A stretch of DNA of 64,000 bases from Actinokineospora pegani (GCF_009745975.1 NZ_WHOL01000126.1:121409-185408), one strand, 5' to 3'. Positions 36,534 through 44,571 are shown, numbered from the stretch's first letter. The notes: generated by a model from the sequence alone, not told the origin. Made by a program: numbers and translations.

Positions 36534-37586
36534 TTAAACCGAGGAGGATTCGGCCTTGTCGGTCTCGTCCTCGAACTCGCCGAGGATTTCCTCGAGCAGG
36601 TCCTCCAGCGCGGCCAATCCGACGATCTCGCCGTCCGCGCCGGACACGATGGCCAATTGCGCCCGCTTGGCCCGCATCTCCGTCACGGCCTCGGCCGCCG
36701 ACGTGGCCGCGGGCAGGACCAGGGGCTCGGACATCATCTCGGCCACCGACCGGTGGGCGCCGCCCATGGTGGCCCGCACGGCGTCGCGGACGTGGACGAT
36801 GCCGACGGGGGCCGAGTCCGGGCCCAGGACGATGAGCCGGGAGCGGCCGGACTCGCGGCAGCGGTCCTCGACGTCGTGGGCGGAGGCGCCCAGCTCGATG
36901 GTCACCATGGCCGTGCGCGGGGCCATGACCTGCTCGACGGTGGCCGTCTGCACGGCGAGCACGCCGCTGAGGATGCGGTGCTGCTGCTCGGGCAGCAGGC
37001 CGTGCTCGCGGGACTCGCGCAGCAGCAGGCGCAGGTCGTCGGGGCCGTGGGCCGCGGCGACGGTGTCCTGCGGGTCGACCTTGACCAGCTTGAGCGTGGC
37101 GTTGGCGACGCCGTTGAGCAGGACCAGCAGCGGGCGGGTCAGGGTGGTGAACCCGCGGAACGGCAGGGCGAGCAGGACCGCCGAGCGCTCGGGGTGGGAG
37201 ATGGCCCAGCTCTTGGGCATCATCTCGCCGAGCACCATGTGCAGGAACACCACGATCGCCACCGACAGGATGAACGCGATCGGGTAGGCCCACGCCTCGG
37301 ACAGGCCCAGCAGGCCGAACAGCGGCGAGAGCAGCTCGGCGACCGCGGGCTTGGCCAGGGCGCCCAGGCCCAGGGTGCACAGCGTGATGCCGAGCTGCGC
37401 CCCGGCGAGCATCATCGACAGCTCGCGGGCGCCCTTGACCGCGGCCTTGGCCGCGCGGCTGCCGCCCTCGGCGGCGTCCTCGAGCCGGTGCCGCTTGGCG
37501 GCGACCAGCGCGAACTCGGCCGCGACGAAGAAGGCGTTGAGGATCAGCAGGACCAGGGAGATCAACAGCGCGATGCCGATGTTCAC
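36534..37586 (-). CDS. CNNM/HlyC-type transporter with CBS domains
   Basis: A 350-residue hemolysin C/CNNM family protein. The N-terminal DUF21 membrane domain (~1-190; four hydrophobic segments; FFVAAEFALVAAKRHRLE and GEMMPKSWAI) is followed by a CBS pair (~205-330; VMAPRTAMVTI). The CorC_HlyC C-terminal domain is absent, as often seen in the second member of such pairs. Relatives move or sense Mg2+/Co2+. GTG overlaps the upstream paralogue's stop by four bases. Confidence 0.88.
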   Translation of the reverse strand: MNIGIALLISLVLLILNAFFVAAEFALVAAKRHRLEDAAEGGSRAAKAAVKGARELSMMLAGAQLGITLCTLGLGALAKPAVAELLSPLFGLLGLSEAWAYPIAFILSVAIVVFLHMVLGEMMPKSWAISHPERSAVLLALPFRGFTTLTRPLLVLLNGVANATLKLVKVDPQDTVAAAHGPDDLRLLLRESREHGLLPEQQHRILSGVLAVQTATVEQVMAPRTAMVTIELGASAHDVEDRCRESGRSRLIVLGPDSAPVGIVHVRDAVRATMGGAHRSVAEMMSEPLVLPAATSAAEAVTEMRAKRAQLAIVSGADGEIVGLAALEDLLEEILGEFEDETDKAESSSV

Positions 37587-38917
37587 GTGGTCACCCCCGC
37601 CGCGGCGCTGGCCTGGCGGACCGGGCGCACCAGGACGGTGCGCGGCACGTGCCGGGCGACCTCGGTGACCTCGACGACGATCTCGCCGTCCGCCACGGCC
37701 ACGACGACCCGGTCACCGACCCGGGCCACCCGGCCCAGGCGTTGCAGCACGAGGCCGCCGACCGTGTCGTAGCCGGGGTCGGCGGGCAGTTCCACGCCGG
37801 TCACCTCGGCGATCTCGTCGACGCGCCAGCGCGCGGGGACCACCCACGCGCCCGCGTCGACGGCTTGGGCGTGCCGCTCGCCGAGGTCGTCCTCGTCGAG
37901 GATCTCGCCGACGACCTCCTCGGCGACGTCCTCGAACGACACCACGCCCGCGAAGCCGCCGAACTCGTCGACGACGCAGGCGAGCTGCCGGTGCTCGGCG
38001 CGCAGGCGCTCGAGCACCTCCGGCAGCGGCAGGCTCTCGGGGACCAGCAGCGGCGCGGTGGCCAGCGCGCCGACGGCCGTGGTGGCCCGGTCGGCGGCGT
38101 CGACGCCGAGCACCTCGGCGATGCCGACCACGCCGACCACGTCGTCGACGTCGGAGCCGATGACCGGGAACCGGGAGCGGCCGGTGTCGAGCAGCTCGAC
38201 CAGGCGGTTGGCCGGGTCGTCCGCGCGCAGGGTGTGCACGTCCACGCGCGGGGTCATGACCTGCCCGGCGGTGAGGCCGCGGAAGTCGAGACCGCCCTCG
38301 AGCAGTCGGGAGGTGCCCGCGTCGAGCGTCCCGCCCAGGCGGGACTCGTCGATGATGCCGCGCAGGTCCTCGGCCGTGGCGCCGTGCGGCAGCTCCTCGA
38401 CCGGCTCGATGCCCATCGCGCGCAGCAGCTTGGTCGAGGCGTTGTCGAACAGCCGGATCAGCGGCCCGAACACGGCCAGGTAGACCAGCGTGGAGCGGCT
38501 GAGCGCGCGGGCGAGGGCGACGGGCTCGGCGATGGCCCAGTTCTTCGGGGCCAGCTCGCCGAAGACCATCTGCACGCCGGTGGAGAACAGCAGCGCCGCC
38601 ACCACCGAGATGGCGGTGGTCACCCCGCTGGGCAGACCGGCGAAGCCGAGCAGCTCGGCGATGCCGCCGCCGAGGTAGGGCTCGCTGACGTAGCCCACCA
38701 GCAGGGCGGTGACGGTGATGCCGAACTGCGCCCCGGAGAGCATGAAGGACAACTTGTGGGTGACCTTGTGCGCGCGCTCCGCGGCCTTGTCGCCGTCGTC
38801 GGCGAGCTGGCGGAGGCGGCTGCGGTCGACCGCGACGTAGGCGAACTCCTGCGCGACGAAGTAGCCGGTGGCGGCGGTCAGCAGCAGGACTGAGGCGAGT
38901 CCGAGCAGGATCAGCAC
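37583..38917 (-). CDS. CNNM/HlyC-type transporter with CBS and CorC_HlyC domains
   Basis: A 444-residue paralogue of the next gene: DUF21 membrane domain (~1-190; GYFVAQEFAYVAVDRSRL, GELAPKNWAI), CBS pair (~210-330; VMTPRVDVHTL) and a CorC_HlyC nucleotide-binding-like tail (~345-430). The pair may form a hetero-oligomeric Mg2+/Co2+ efflux or uptake system. The start is taken as the GTG at 38917 because the hydrophobic segment begins there; the frame extends 16 codons upstream. Confidence 0.87.
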   Translation of the reverse strand: MLILLGLASVLLLTAATGYFVAQEFAYVAVDRSRLRQLADDGDKAAERAHKVTHKLSFMLSGAQFGITVTALLVGYVSEPYLGGGIAELLGFAGLPSGVTTAISVVAALLFSTGVQMVFGELAPKNWAIAEPVALARALSRSTLVYLAVFGPLIRLFDNASTKLLRAMGIEPVEELPHGATAEDLRGIIDESRLGGTLDAGTSRLLEGGLDFRGLTAGQVMTPRVDVHTLRADDPANRLVELLDTGRSRFPVIGSDVDDVVGVVGIAEVLGVDAADRATTAVGALATAPLLVPESLPLPEVLERLRAEHRQLACVVDEFGGFAGVVSFEDVAEEVVGEILDEDDLGERHAQAVDAGAWVVPARWRVDEIAEVTGVELPADPGYDTVGGLVLQRLGRVARVGDRVVVAVADGEIVVEVTEVARHVPRTVLVRPVRQASAAAGVTT

Positions 38918-39140
38918 GGGCCGACCGCCTGGGACTCGCGGAGGTGCCGGGTCGGACCCGGCCACGTACTACAGGGCTCGGAAGAGCCATCTGTCGTGAA
39001 CATGCCACTCAATCTAACACGGACATTCCGGGTGCCGCCGCCCGATGCGAGCCGGTCACGGGGTGTCCACCCCGGACGGTTTGTAACCGACGCCGCAAAC
39101 CGGACACGAACCCGTTTGGCCCAAACGCGGGGTGGGTGAC

Positions 39141-39256
39141 GAAGATCGCCAAACGGCCGCCGACGACTACTGAGCGTGTCATTGGTTGGCATGGTGACGC
39201 CGGACGTGGACACCGCGCACACGGAAGACCCCCACGACGGGCGATTGGCGATCTTC
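39141..39256. repeat. 12-bp inverted repeat, arms ~100 bp apart
   Basis: GAAGATCGCCAA at 39141-39152 recurs inverted at 39245-39256, with a further partial match (CG..CC) beyond. The arms could be two sites for one regulator in the divergent promoter region. Confidence 0.45.
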
Positions 39257-39403
39257 CGACATCGTGCCTGCTCACACTGCACCACCCCGCCACGGGTGCA
39301 TCCGGGTGAAATCGTCCAAGTGAATTCCGACACACATTGTTTTACCCTCCGATTTAGCACACTCCGTGGTCGCCTTGATTGCCTCTTAGCACGAAGGAGA
39401 TCT

Positions 39404-39495
39404 CTGATCAACCACGTTCTTTCCACGTTTGATTTCATTTACGCTCGGTGAGGCGCCACCGGTTGTGGATCACCGCCTTGGCGGTAGAGCGGTGG
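39404..39495 (+). promoter_or_regulatory. possible leader ORF and attenuator-like hairpins
   Basis: AAGGAG (39394-39399) stands four bases before CTG at 39404, which opens a 15-codon frame ending TGA at 39449-39451. Directly after come CCACCG (39456-39461)/CGGTGG (39490-39495) and, inside, ACCGC-CTTG-GCGGT (39472-39485). The stop overlaps a GTG (39448) that is in frame with the prenyltransferase. The leader has no Trp codon, so classic Trp attenuation is not supported. Confidence 0.3.
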
Positions 39496-39561
39496 TCCCA
39501 AGCGGCCGTAAGTTGCTCGAACGTCGGCGAAAAACCCCAGGTGCAGAATCTCGGAGTCGTG

Positions 39562-40656
39562 ATGCGGGCTGTCTCGGTCAATGAATTCACTGGCGCCCAA
39601 TTGCAGCGGCTGTGCGCGGCGGTCGGGTTGACGCACCGCGCCGCCGAGGCCCAAGAGGTGCTCGCCGACGTGCTCGGGCCCTCGGGCACGCGGTCGCTGG
39701 CCGAGCCGCCACCGTGGGGGTCGGACATCGCCGACGACCACTCGCCGGTCGAGTACTCGGTGGCCTTCGAGGAGGACGGCTCGCACACGCTGCGCCTGCT
39801 GGTCGAGGCGGGCGCGCACAAGCCGGGCCCGCGGGCCAACCTGACCGCCGCGCTGGCCGCCCTGGACCGCCTCGCCGACCGCTACCCGGTGGCGCTGGAC
39901 AAGCTCGACCGGGTGCGGGACCTGTTCCTGCCCGACGAGCCGCAGGGCGTGTTCGCGCTGTGGTTCTCCATCGTGGTGCGCGGCGACCGGCCGCCGATGG
40001 TCAAGGTCTACCTCAACCCGCTGGTGCGCGGCGCCGACCGGGCCGACGAGCTGGTCGCCACCGGCCTGGACCGCCTCGGCTTCACCGGCAGCTTCGACTG
40101 GATCAGCAGGCACACCCCGCGCGGGGACAAGGGCCTGGACCAGTTCTCCTTCTTCGCGCTCGACCTCGAGGAGACCGAGGCGGCGCGGGTCAAGCTCTAC
40201 CAGTCGCACCACCGGGCGGGGGCGCGGGACGCGCAGCGCGCGGCCGGGGCCACCGAGGCCGCCGACACCGGCCGGATCGCCGAGTTCACCTCGATGATCG
40301 GCGGCGACGGCCCGTTCCTCGGCAGGCCGCTGGTGTCCAGCCACACCTTCCTGGCCAGCGACTCCGCCCGCCCGAAGGGCTACTCGCTCTACGTCCCGGT
40401 GCGCGACTACGTGCACGACGACGTCGAGGCGCTGAGCAGGGTGCGCGCGATGCTCACCCGCTACGGCGTCGACGGCTCCGCGCTCGAGCGGGCGGTGCGC
40501 GCGGTGACCGACCGGGACCTGGCGGCCGGGGTCGGCCTGCTCGCCCACGTCTCCCTGCGCATGGGGCCGCCGCGCCCCGGCGTGACCGTCTACCTGTCCG
40601 CCGAGGCGTACGAGGTCGCTCCCCCGGGGGGCAAGCGCGCCGCGGGCGCGGCCTGA
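39562..40656 (+). CDS. indole/tryptophan dimethylallyltransferase (ABBA-type aromatic prenyltransferase)
   Basis: A 364-residue soluble enzyme of the DMATS family, expected to attach a dimethylallyl group to tryptophan or an indole. Visible features: VEYSVAFEEDGSHTLRLLVEAG near the start, SIVVRGDRPPMVKVYLNP (strand with basic residues that bind diphosphate), KLYQSHH, and the late SLRMGPPRPGVTVYLSAEAY repeat strand. The immediate downstream gene is a tryptophanase, the pairing seen in Streptomyces indole-prenylation loci. ATG at 39562 follows GGAG by five bases; an in-frame GTG at 39448 would add 38 residues. Confidence 0.85.
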   Translation: MRAVSVNEFTGAQLQRLCAAVGLTHRAAEAQEVLADVLGPSGTRSLAEPPPWGSDIADDHSPVEYSVAFEEDGSHTLRLLVEAGAHKPGPRANLTAALAALDRLADRYPVALDKLDRVRDLFLPDEPQGVFALWFSIVVRGDRPPMVKVYLNPLVRGADRADELVATGLDRLGFTGSFDWISRHTPRGDKGLDQFSFFALDLEETEAARVKLYQSHHRAGARDAQRAAGATEAADTGRIAEFTSMIGGDGPFLGRPLVSSHTFLASDSARPKGYSLYVPVRDYVHDDVEALSRVRAMLTRYGVDGSALERAVRAVTDRDLAAGVGLLAHVSLRMGPPRPGVTVYLSAEAYEVAPPGGKRAAGAA

Positions 40657-40729
40657 GCCCCGGGACGACGCGCAGGGCCCGGGTTCGCAGACCCCGGGGT
40701 TGTTGGAAGGAAGAGGGAGCACCAGCCAC

Positions 40730-42100
40730 ATGCCGCTGATGGAGCCTTACCGCATCAAGGTCGTCGAGCCCATCCCCATCCTCACCAGGGCCGAACGCGA
40801 GGCGGCGATGGAGAGGGCGGGCTACAACCCGTTCAACCTGCGGGCCGACGAGATCACCATCGACCTGCTCAGCGACTCCGGCACCGGTGCGCTGTCCGCG
40901 GCCCAGCAGGCCGCCGCGGCGGTGGGCGACGAGAGCTACGCGGGCGCCCGGTCGTGGTTCCGGTTCCGCGAGGCGGTCGAGGAGCTGACCGGCTTCCCGC
41001 ACATCCTGCCCATGCACCAGGGCCGCGCCGCCGAGCGCGTGCTGTTCGGCGCGGTGCTCCAACCCGGCCAGCTCTCGCTGAGCAACACCCACTTCGACAC
41101 CACCCGGGCCAACGTGCAGCTCAACGGCGCGACCGCGCTGGACCTGCCGTGCGCCGAGGCCGCCGACCTGGAGTCCGACGAGCCGTTCAAGGGCAACATC
41201 GACCTGGTGGCGCTGGAGAAGGCGCTGACCGGGGACACCCCCGTCGGCCAGGTGGTCATGACGATCACCAACAACGGCGGCGGCGGACAGCCGGTCTCCA
41301 TGGCGAACATCGCCGCGGCAGGCGAGCTGGCCCGCAAGCACGGCGTGCCCTACTTCCTCGACGCCGCCCGCTTCGCCGAGAACGCCTGGCTGGTCAAGCA
41401 GCGCGAGCCCGACTGGGCGGACAAGACCCCGCTGGAGATCGCCCGCGCCGCCTTCGACCTGGCCGACGGCGCCGTGGCCAGCCTCAAGAAGGACGCCATC
41501 GCCCACATCGGCGGCTTCCTCGTGCTGCGCGACGACGACCTGCACACGCGGTGCGAGCTGACCACCATCGCCACCGAGGGCTTCCGCACCTACGGCGGCC
41601 TGGCGGGCCGCGACCTGGAGATGCTCGCCGTCGGCCTGCGCGAGGTCGTGCGGCCGGACTACCTCGCCGCCCGCCAGGACGCCACCCACTACCTGGGCGA
41701 GCGGATCAAGGAGGCCGGGGTGTCCATCGTGGAGCCCGCGGGCATCCACGCGCTGTACCTCAACGCGGGCAAGCTCCTGTCGCACCTGCCCCCCAGCCGC
41801 TTCCCCGGCCACGCCCTGGCCACCGAGCTCTACCTCGCGGGCGGCATCCGCTGCGCCGAGCTGGGATCGCTGTACCTGGGCGTGGAGGACGAGCAGGGCA
41901 ACCTGATCAAGCCCGCGCCCTACGAACTCGTGCGCATGGCCATCCCGCGCCGCATGTACACCCAGAGCCACCTGGAGTACGTCGCCGAGATCGTGGGCGA
42001 GATCGCCAAGGACCCGTCCTCGGTGCCCGGCTACCGGATGGTCGAGGACGCCCCGCTGCTGCGCCACTTCAACTGCCGGGTGGCGCCTGTGCGGGACTGA
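40730..42100 (+). CDS. tnaA: tryptophanase / tyrosine phenol-lyase-type beta-eliminating lyase
   Basis: A 466-residue PLP enzyme close to E. coli tryptophanase in length and motifs: YNPFNLRADEITIDLLSDSGTGA, the PLP-stacking region LPMHQGRAAE, NTHFDTTRAN and the Schiff-base lysine in SLKKDA (about residues 251-256). It should split tryptophan, or prenylated tryptophan, into an indole, pyruvate and ammonia. A purine-rich GGAAGGAAGAGGGAG precedes the ATG by about ten bases. It is followed by a strong terminator, so the operon has two genes. Confidence 0.93.
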   Translation: MPLMEPYRIKVVEPIPILTRAEREAAMERAGYNPFNLRADEITIDLLSDSGTGALSAAQQAAAAVGDESYAGARSWFRFREAVEELTGFPHILPMHQGRAAERVLFGAVLQPGQLSLSNTHFDTTRANVQLNGATALDLPCAEAADLESDEPFKGNIDLVALEKALTGDTPVGQVVMTITNNGGGGQPVSMANIAAAGELARKHGVPYFLDAARFAENAWLVKQREPDWADKTPLEIARAAFDLADGAVASLKKDAIAHIGGFLVLRDDDLHTRCELTTIATEGFRTYGGLAGRDLEMLAVGLREVVRPDYLAARQDATHYLGERIKEAGVSIVEPAGIHALYLNAGKLLSHLPPSRFPGHALATELYLAGGIRCAELGSLYLGVEDEQGNLIKPAPYELVRMAIPRRMYTQSHLEYVAEIVGEIAKDPSSVPGYRMVEDAPLLRHFNCRVAPVRD

Positions 42101-42111
42101 CGCACTCGCCC

Positions 42112-42151
42112 AGTGGTCCCGACAGCGCGCACCAGCGCTGTCGGGACCACT
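42112..42151 (+). terminator. terminator of prenyltransferase-tryptophanase operon
   Basis: AGTGGTCCCGACAGCGC (42112-42128) pairs perfectly with 42135-42151 around a six-base loop, 11 bases after the tnaA stop. Confidence 0.85.
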
Positions 42152-42166
42152 TGTCAGAGCTGGTGA

Positions 42167-42527
42167 TCAGTCCCGCAGGACGGCGGGGCGCTGCCCGGTG
42201 ATCAGCAACTCGTGCGGCGCTTGGCGCACGGTCTCGATGGGCACCTGGGAGTCGGCAGGCATCTCATCGAGATGGCCCATGTAGACGTACTCGGCAGTGG
42301 TCCCGGCATCGCCGTCACCGATCGTGCGACCGGAGTGCTCGGCGTGGTAGCGGAATGAACCCGGCTGTCTGTCCTAAACCGACTTCCAGGACAGGCAGGC
42401 GTTTGCGCCCGGCGATGTTGATCTGGACCATCGCGGGGACGCGGTGCTCGTGGGACTCAGTCCGCACTTGGTCGATCAGGGCGTCCAACTCGTCCGGGGT
42501 GCGCACGAGGATGGCCGGGTCTCCTTG
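42167..42527 (-). pseudogene. broken Imm1-family immunity gene
   Basis: The minus strand encodes an Imm1-type immunity protein in pieces. GDPAILVRTPDELDALIDQV through VLEVGLGQTAGFI lies in one frame; after a frameshift near 42355 another frame continues YHAEHSGRTIGDGDAGTTAEY and ends ETVRQAPHELLITG...VLRD and TGA at 42167-42169. The first ~18 codons are missing: the toxin's late codons run directly into GDPAILV. Comparison with the copy at 45174 (GEPLILVRTGAELDALIDRA, ILEVGLGQSTGFIHYHA) shows the original reading. Confidence 0.75.
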
Positions 42528-42983
42528 GGCAGCACGATGGGCAGCAACTCGGTGCAGCCGAAGATCCCGCGGCACGGCACACCGTTGATCACGGTCTCAG
42601 CGTGCGGTTCGCGGGCGCGGATCATGCGGACCGCGACTTCCATCTCCACGTGCGCCGCGGTCTCCACGGGTAGCGTGTAGTGATCCCGCGTTCCTCCATT
42701 ACCCGGGCCACCGCGTCGGACTCGGTGTCCTTGCCGCTGGTGACGACCTCGCCGAGGATGCGGCCGTGGGTCTTCTTGCCGGTCGGGTTGGGGCGGGGGA
42801 CCTGCGGGGGCAACTCGCCGGCGCGCCCAGAGGCTGCTGCGCCTCGGTCTGGGCAGACCCGGCCACCACGCTCACCATCGTCTGCCGGGCCTCGTCCAAG
42901 CATCGCCGCGCCTGCGCCACGGCGCTGTCGGGCAGTCGTTGCGATGCCGCCCGGATGGCCGCGACCATCTGTTCCACGTTCAG
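42525..42983 (-). pseudogene. broken SCP1.201/DddA-like deaminase toxin gene
   Basis: Three frames together spell a deaminase toxin. An N-terminal helix LNVEQMVAAIRAASQRLPDS starts at a CTG (42983) where the paralogue has GTG; a frameshift near 42820 leads into PPQVPRPNPTGKKTHGR and VTSGKDTESDAVARVMEERG; a second near 42668 leads into ETAAHVEMEVAVRM and VINGVPCRGIFGC. HVE and PCxxxxGC are the zinc-binding and catalytic motifs of SCP1.201-type (DddA-related) DNA/nucleotide deaminases. The C-terminal strand is lost at the fusion with the immunity remnant. Confidence 0.75.
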
Positions 42984-43125
42984 GCGAGGTCCCCAGAACT
43001 GCACGCCGACGCCACGACCACGCCGCGTCCGCGACTTGCCCACCGATCGCCGTGGGGCGCGACCCGCCATCTGGTCGGCGCCTGGCCGCGGCCCGCGGGG
43101 GAGCATCCCGTGGGCCGCGGCGGGC

Positions 43126-43347
43126 TCAGCCCGCGTCGGCCGCCGCGCGCAAGCGCTGAGCGCCCTCGTGCGCGAGGTCGCCGAGGCGTTGCAGGCTGTC
43201 GGCGTCGGTGAAGTCGAGGGTGATGCGGTCCTGGCCGAACATGATGGATACAGTGTCGTCCTCGGTGAAGGTGTTGGTGAGCAGGCGCATGTGCACGCTC
43301 GGTCCCACCGCCGCGCTGGTGAAGAACATCAGGTCGTCCGCACTCAT
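43126..43347 (-). CDS. 73-residue small protein divergent from XRE regulator
   Basis: A small soluble protein (ADDLMFFTSAAVGPSVHMRLL; SLQRLGDLAHEGAQRLRAA) with GGAGAG five bases before the ATG. No family recognised. It shares a palindrome-rich promoter region with the divergent XRE-DUF5753 gene, so it may be one of its targets. Confidence 0.65.
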   Translation of the reverse strand: MSADDLMFFTSAAVGPSVHMRLLTNTFTEDDTVSIMFGQDRITLDFTDADSLQRLGDLAHEGAQRLRAAADAG

Positions 43348-43373
43348 CGGTCTCTCCTTGGTCGGGCTGGATT

Positions 43374-43387
43374 GATAACATGTTATC
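43374..43387. promoter_or_regulatory. perfect 14-bp palindrome (candidate XRE operator)
   Basis: GATAACATGTTATC is a perfect palindrome lying between the divergent small-protein and XRE genes in a low-GC pocket. A candidate operator for the regulator encoded next door. Confidence 0.55.
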
Positions 43388-43437
43388 GCGATATCCGTTC
43401 GAGTGAAGTTTTGAGTGATAGCCAGATCGGGTGATCT

Positions 43438-43451
43438 CCATACCCGTATGG
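43438..43451. promoter_or_regulatory. second palindrome in the same region
   Basis: CCATAC-CC-GTATGG, 32 bases before the GTG of the XRE gene; it could be a second operator or overlap the promoter. Confidence 0.45.
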
Positions 43452-43483
43452 TGACCGGCAAACGATCCGAGGAGGGATGACAC

Positions 43484-44350
43484 GTGCAGGTGACCTTCGG
43501 CCCGCAGGTGGCGCGGCGGGTGTTGCGCTACGAGTTGGAGCGGCTCCACGCGCAGTCGGGCAAGACCCATGCCGAAAGCGCCGACCGGTTGGGAATCACC
43601 CGGGTCGGGTTCACGCACATCGTGAACGGGCGCAACCTGCCGTCGAAGCCCGCGCTGGAGGTCCTACTGGGATTCTTCGGCCGTCCGGACCGGCTGCCGA
43701 TGATGCAGGACCTGTTGGCGGTGGCCAAGCTCAAGTCCGACCGAACCACCTCTGTGGACCAAACCGGACCCGCGTCGTCGATGAACGACTTTGAACTGTT
43801 CGTCGGCCTGGAGGCGGTGGCGACCCAGATCGAGGTTTACGAGCCGCTCATCGTCACCGGCCTGTTGCAGACCGAGGCATACGCGCGCGAGCTGATCGGC
43901 TACCACGCCACCATCACCCTGGGCGTCGACGTGGACGCCAGCACCGAACTGCGGATGGGCCGCAAGGAGTCCATCACCCGCTCGGAGAACCCGGCAGAGC
44001 TGTGGTGGATCGTCGAGGAACAGGCGCTGCGCAGGCCGGTCGGCAGCTCGCAGGTGATGATGGCGCAGCTCGACCACCTGCTGGAGATGGAGAAGCTGCC
44101 GAACGTCAACATCCAGGTGATCCCGCAGAGCGTCGGCGTGCACGCAGCGTTGGAGGGCGCGTTCTTCATGCTGCGCTTCGACGACGACGGCCGGGTGGCC
44201 TACGAAGAGACGCGGCGATCCGCCTACTACTACGACAGCCCCGAGGCCGTGGAACACTATGACAAGGTCATGAAGCACCTGCGCCCCACAGCGCTGAGCC
44301 CAAAGCGCTCGCGGACGCTGATCTCCGCCCTACGAAAGGAACTCCAGTGA
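43484..44350 (+). CDS. XRE-family regulator with DUF5753 domain (WhiJ-like)
   Basis: A 288-residue regulator: helix-turn-helix (~15-70; HAESADRLGITRVGFTHIVNG) followed by the DUF5753 domain (~100-285; VYEPLIVTGLLQTEAYARELI, NVNIQVIPQSVGVHAALEGAFFMLRF, YYYDSPEAVEHY). Streptomyces WhiJ-type regulators of this build act with small DUF397 partners in developmental control. GTG start with GAGGAGGG ten bases upstream (an ATG at 43477 is out of frame). Its TGA overlaps the first DUF397 gene by four bases. Confidence 0.92.
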   Translation: MQVTFGPQVARRVLRYELERLHAQSGKTHAESADRLGITRVGFTHIVNGRNLPSKPALEVLLGFFGRPDRLPMMQDLLAVAKLKSDRTTSVDQTGPASSMNDFELFVGLEAVATQIEVYEPLIVTGLLQTEAYARELIGYHATITLGVDVDASTELRMGRKESITRSENPAELWWIVEEQALRRPVGSSQVMMAQLDHLLEMEKLPNVNIQVIPQSVGVHAALEGAFFMLRFDDDGRVAYEETRRSAYYYDSPEAVEHYDKVMKHLRPTALSPKRSRTLISALRKELQ

Positions 44351-44526
44351 TCGACAACTGGCGCAAGTCCAGCTTCAGCGCCGGCAACGCGGCCTGCGTC
44401 GAGACCGGCTGGACCGCCACCACCGTCGCCTACCGCGACACCAAGCAGGCGGGCACGCCCGACCGCCCCACCCTGCACTTCCCCACCGAGGCGGCCCAGG
44501 CCTTCCTCGCCCGCATCACCCGCTGA
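44347..44526 (+). CDS. DUF397 protein, copy 1
   Basis: A 59-residue DUF397 protein: IDNWRKSSFSAGNAACVE at the start, YRDTKQAG and FPTEAAQAFL. The partners of WhiJ-type regulators belong to this family and may bind them. Translationally coupled to the XRE gene. It differs from copy 2 at only a few residues. Confidence 0.92.
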   Translation: MIDNWRKSSFSAGNAACVETGWTATTVAYRDTKQAGTPDRPTLHFPTEAAQAFLARITR

Positions 44527-44537
44527 AACACCCCCAC

Positions 44538-44571
44538 GAACCCCGGGAGCCCCACCAGGCCCCCGGGGTTC
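44538..44571. terminator. hairpin after DUF397 copy 1
   Basis: GAACCCCGGG (44538-44547) pairs with CCCGGGGTTC (44562-44571) across a 14-base loop. A related, less perfect sequence follows copy 2 at about 44863-44894, showing that the duplication included it. Confidence 0.55.

Larger units (their letters stand above)
38918..39561. other. 644-bp intergenic region with repeats and possible leader
   Basis: Divergent control region between the CNNM/CBS operon and the prenyltransferase operon. It holds a 12-bp inverted repeat GAAGATCGCCAA (39141-39152) / TTGGCGATCTTC (39245-39256), a near-palindrome CGTTTGGCCCAAACG (about 39110-39126), a lower-GC stretch 39300-39440, and a possible short leader ORF with hairpins at 39404-39495. 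No protein gene is recognised. Confidence 0.5.

Noticed and set aside
39176..39451. 91-codon frame upstream of the prenyltransferase
   Set aside because: No domain and no ribosome binding site at its start; only its last 15 codons have a good Shine-Dalgarno sequence and are reported as a tentative leader.
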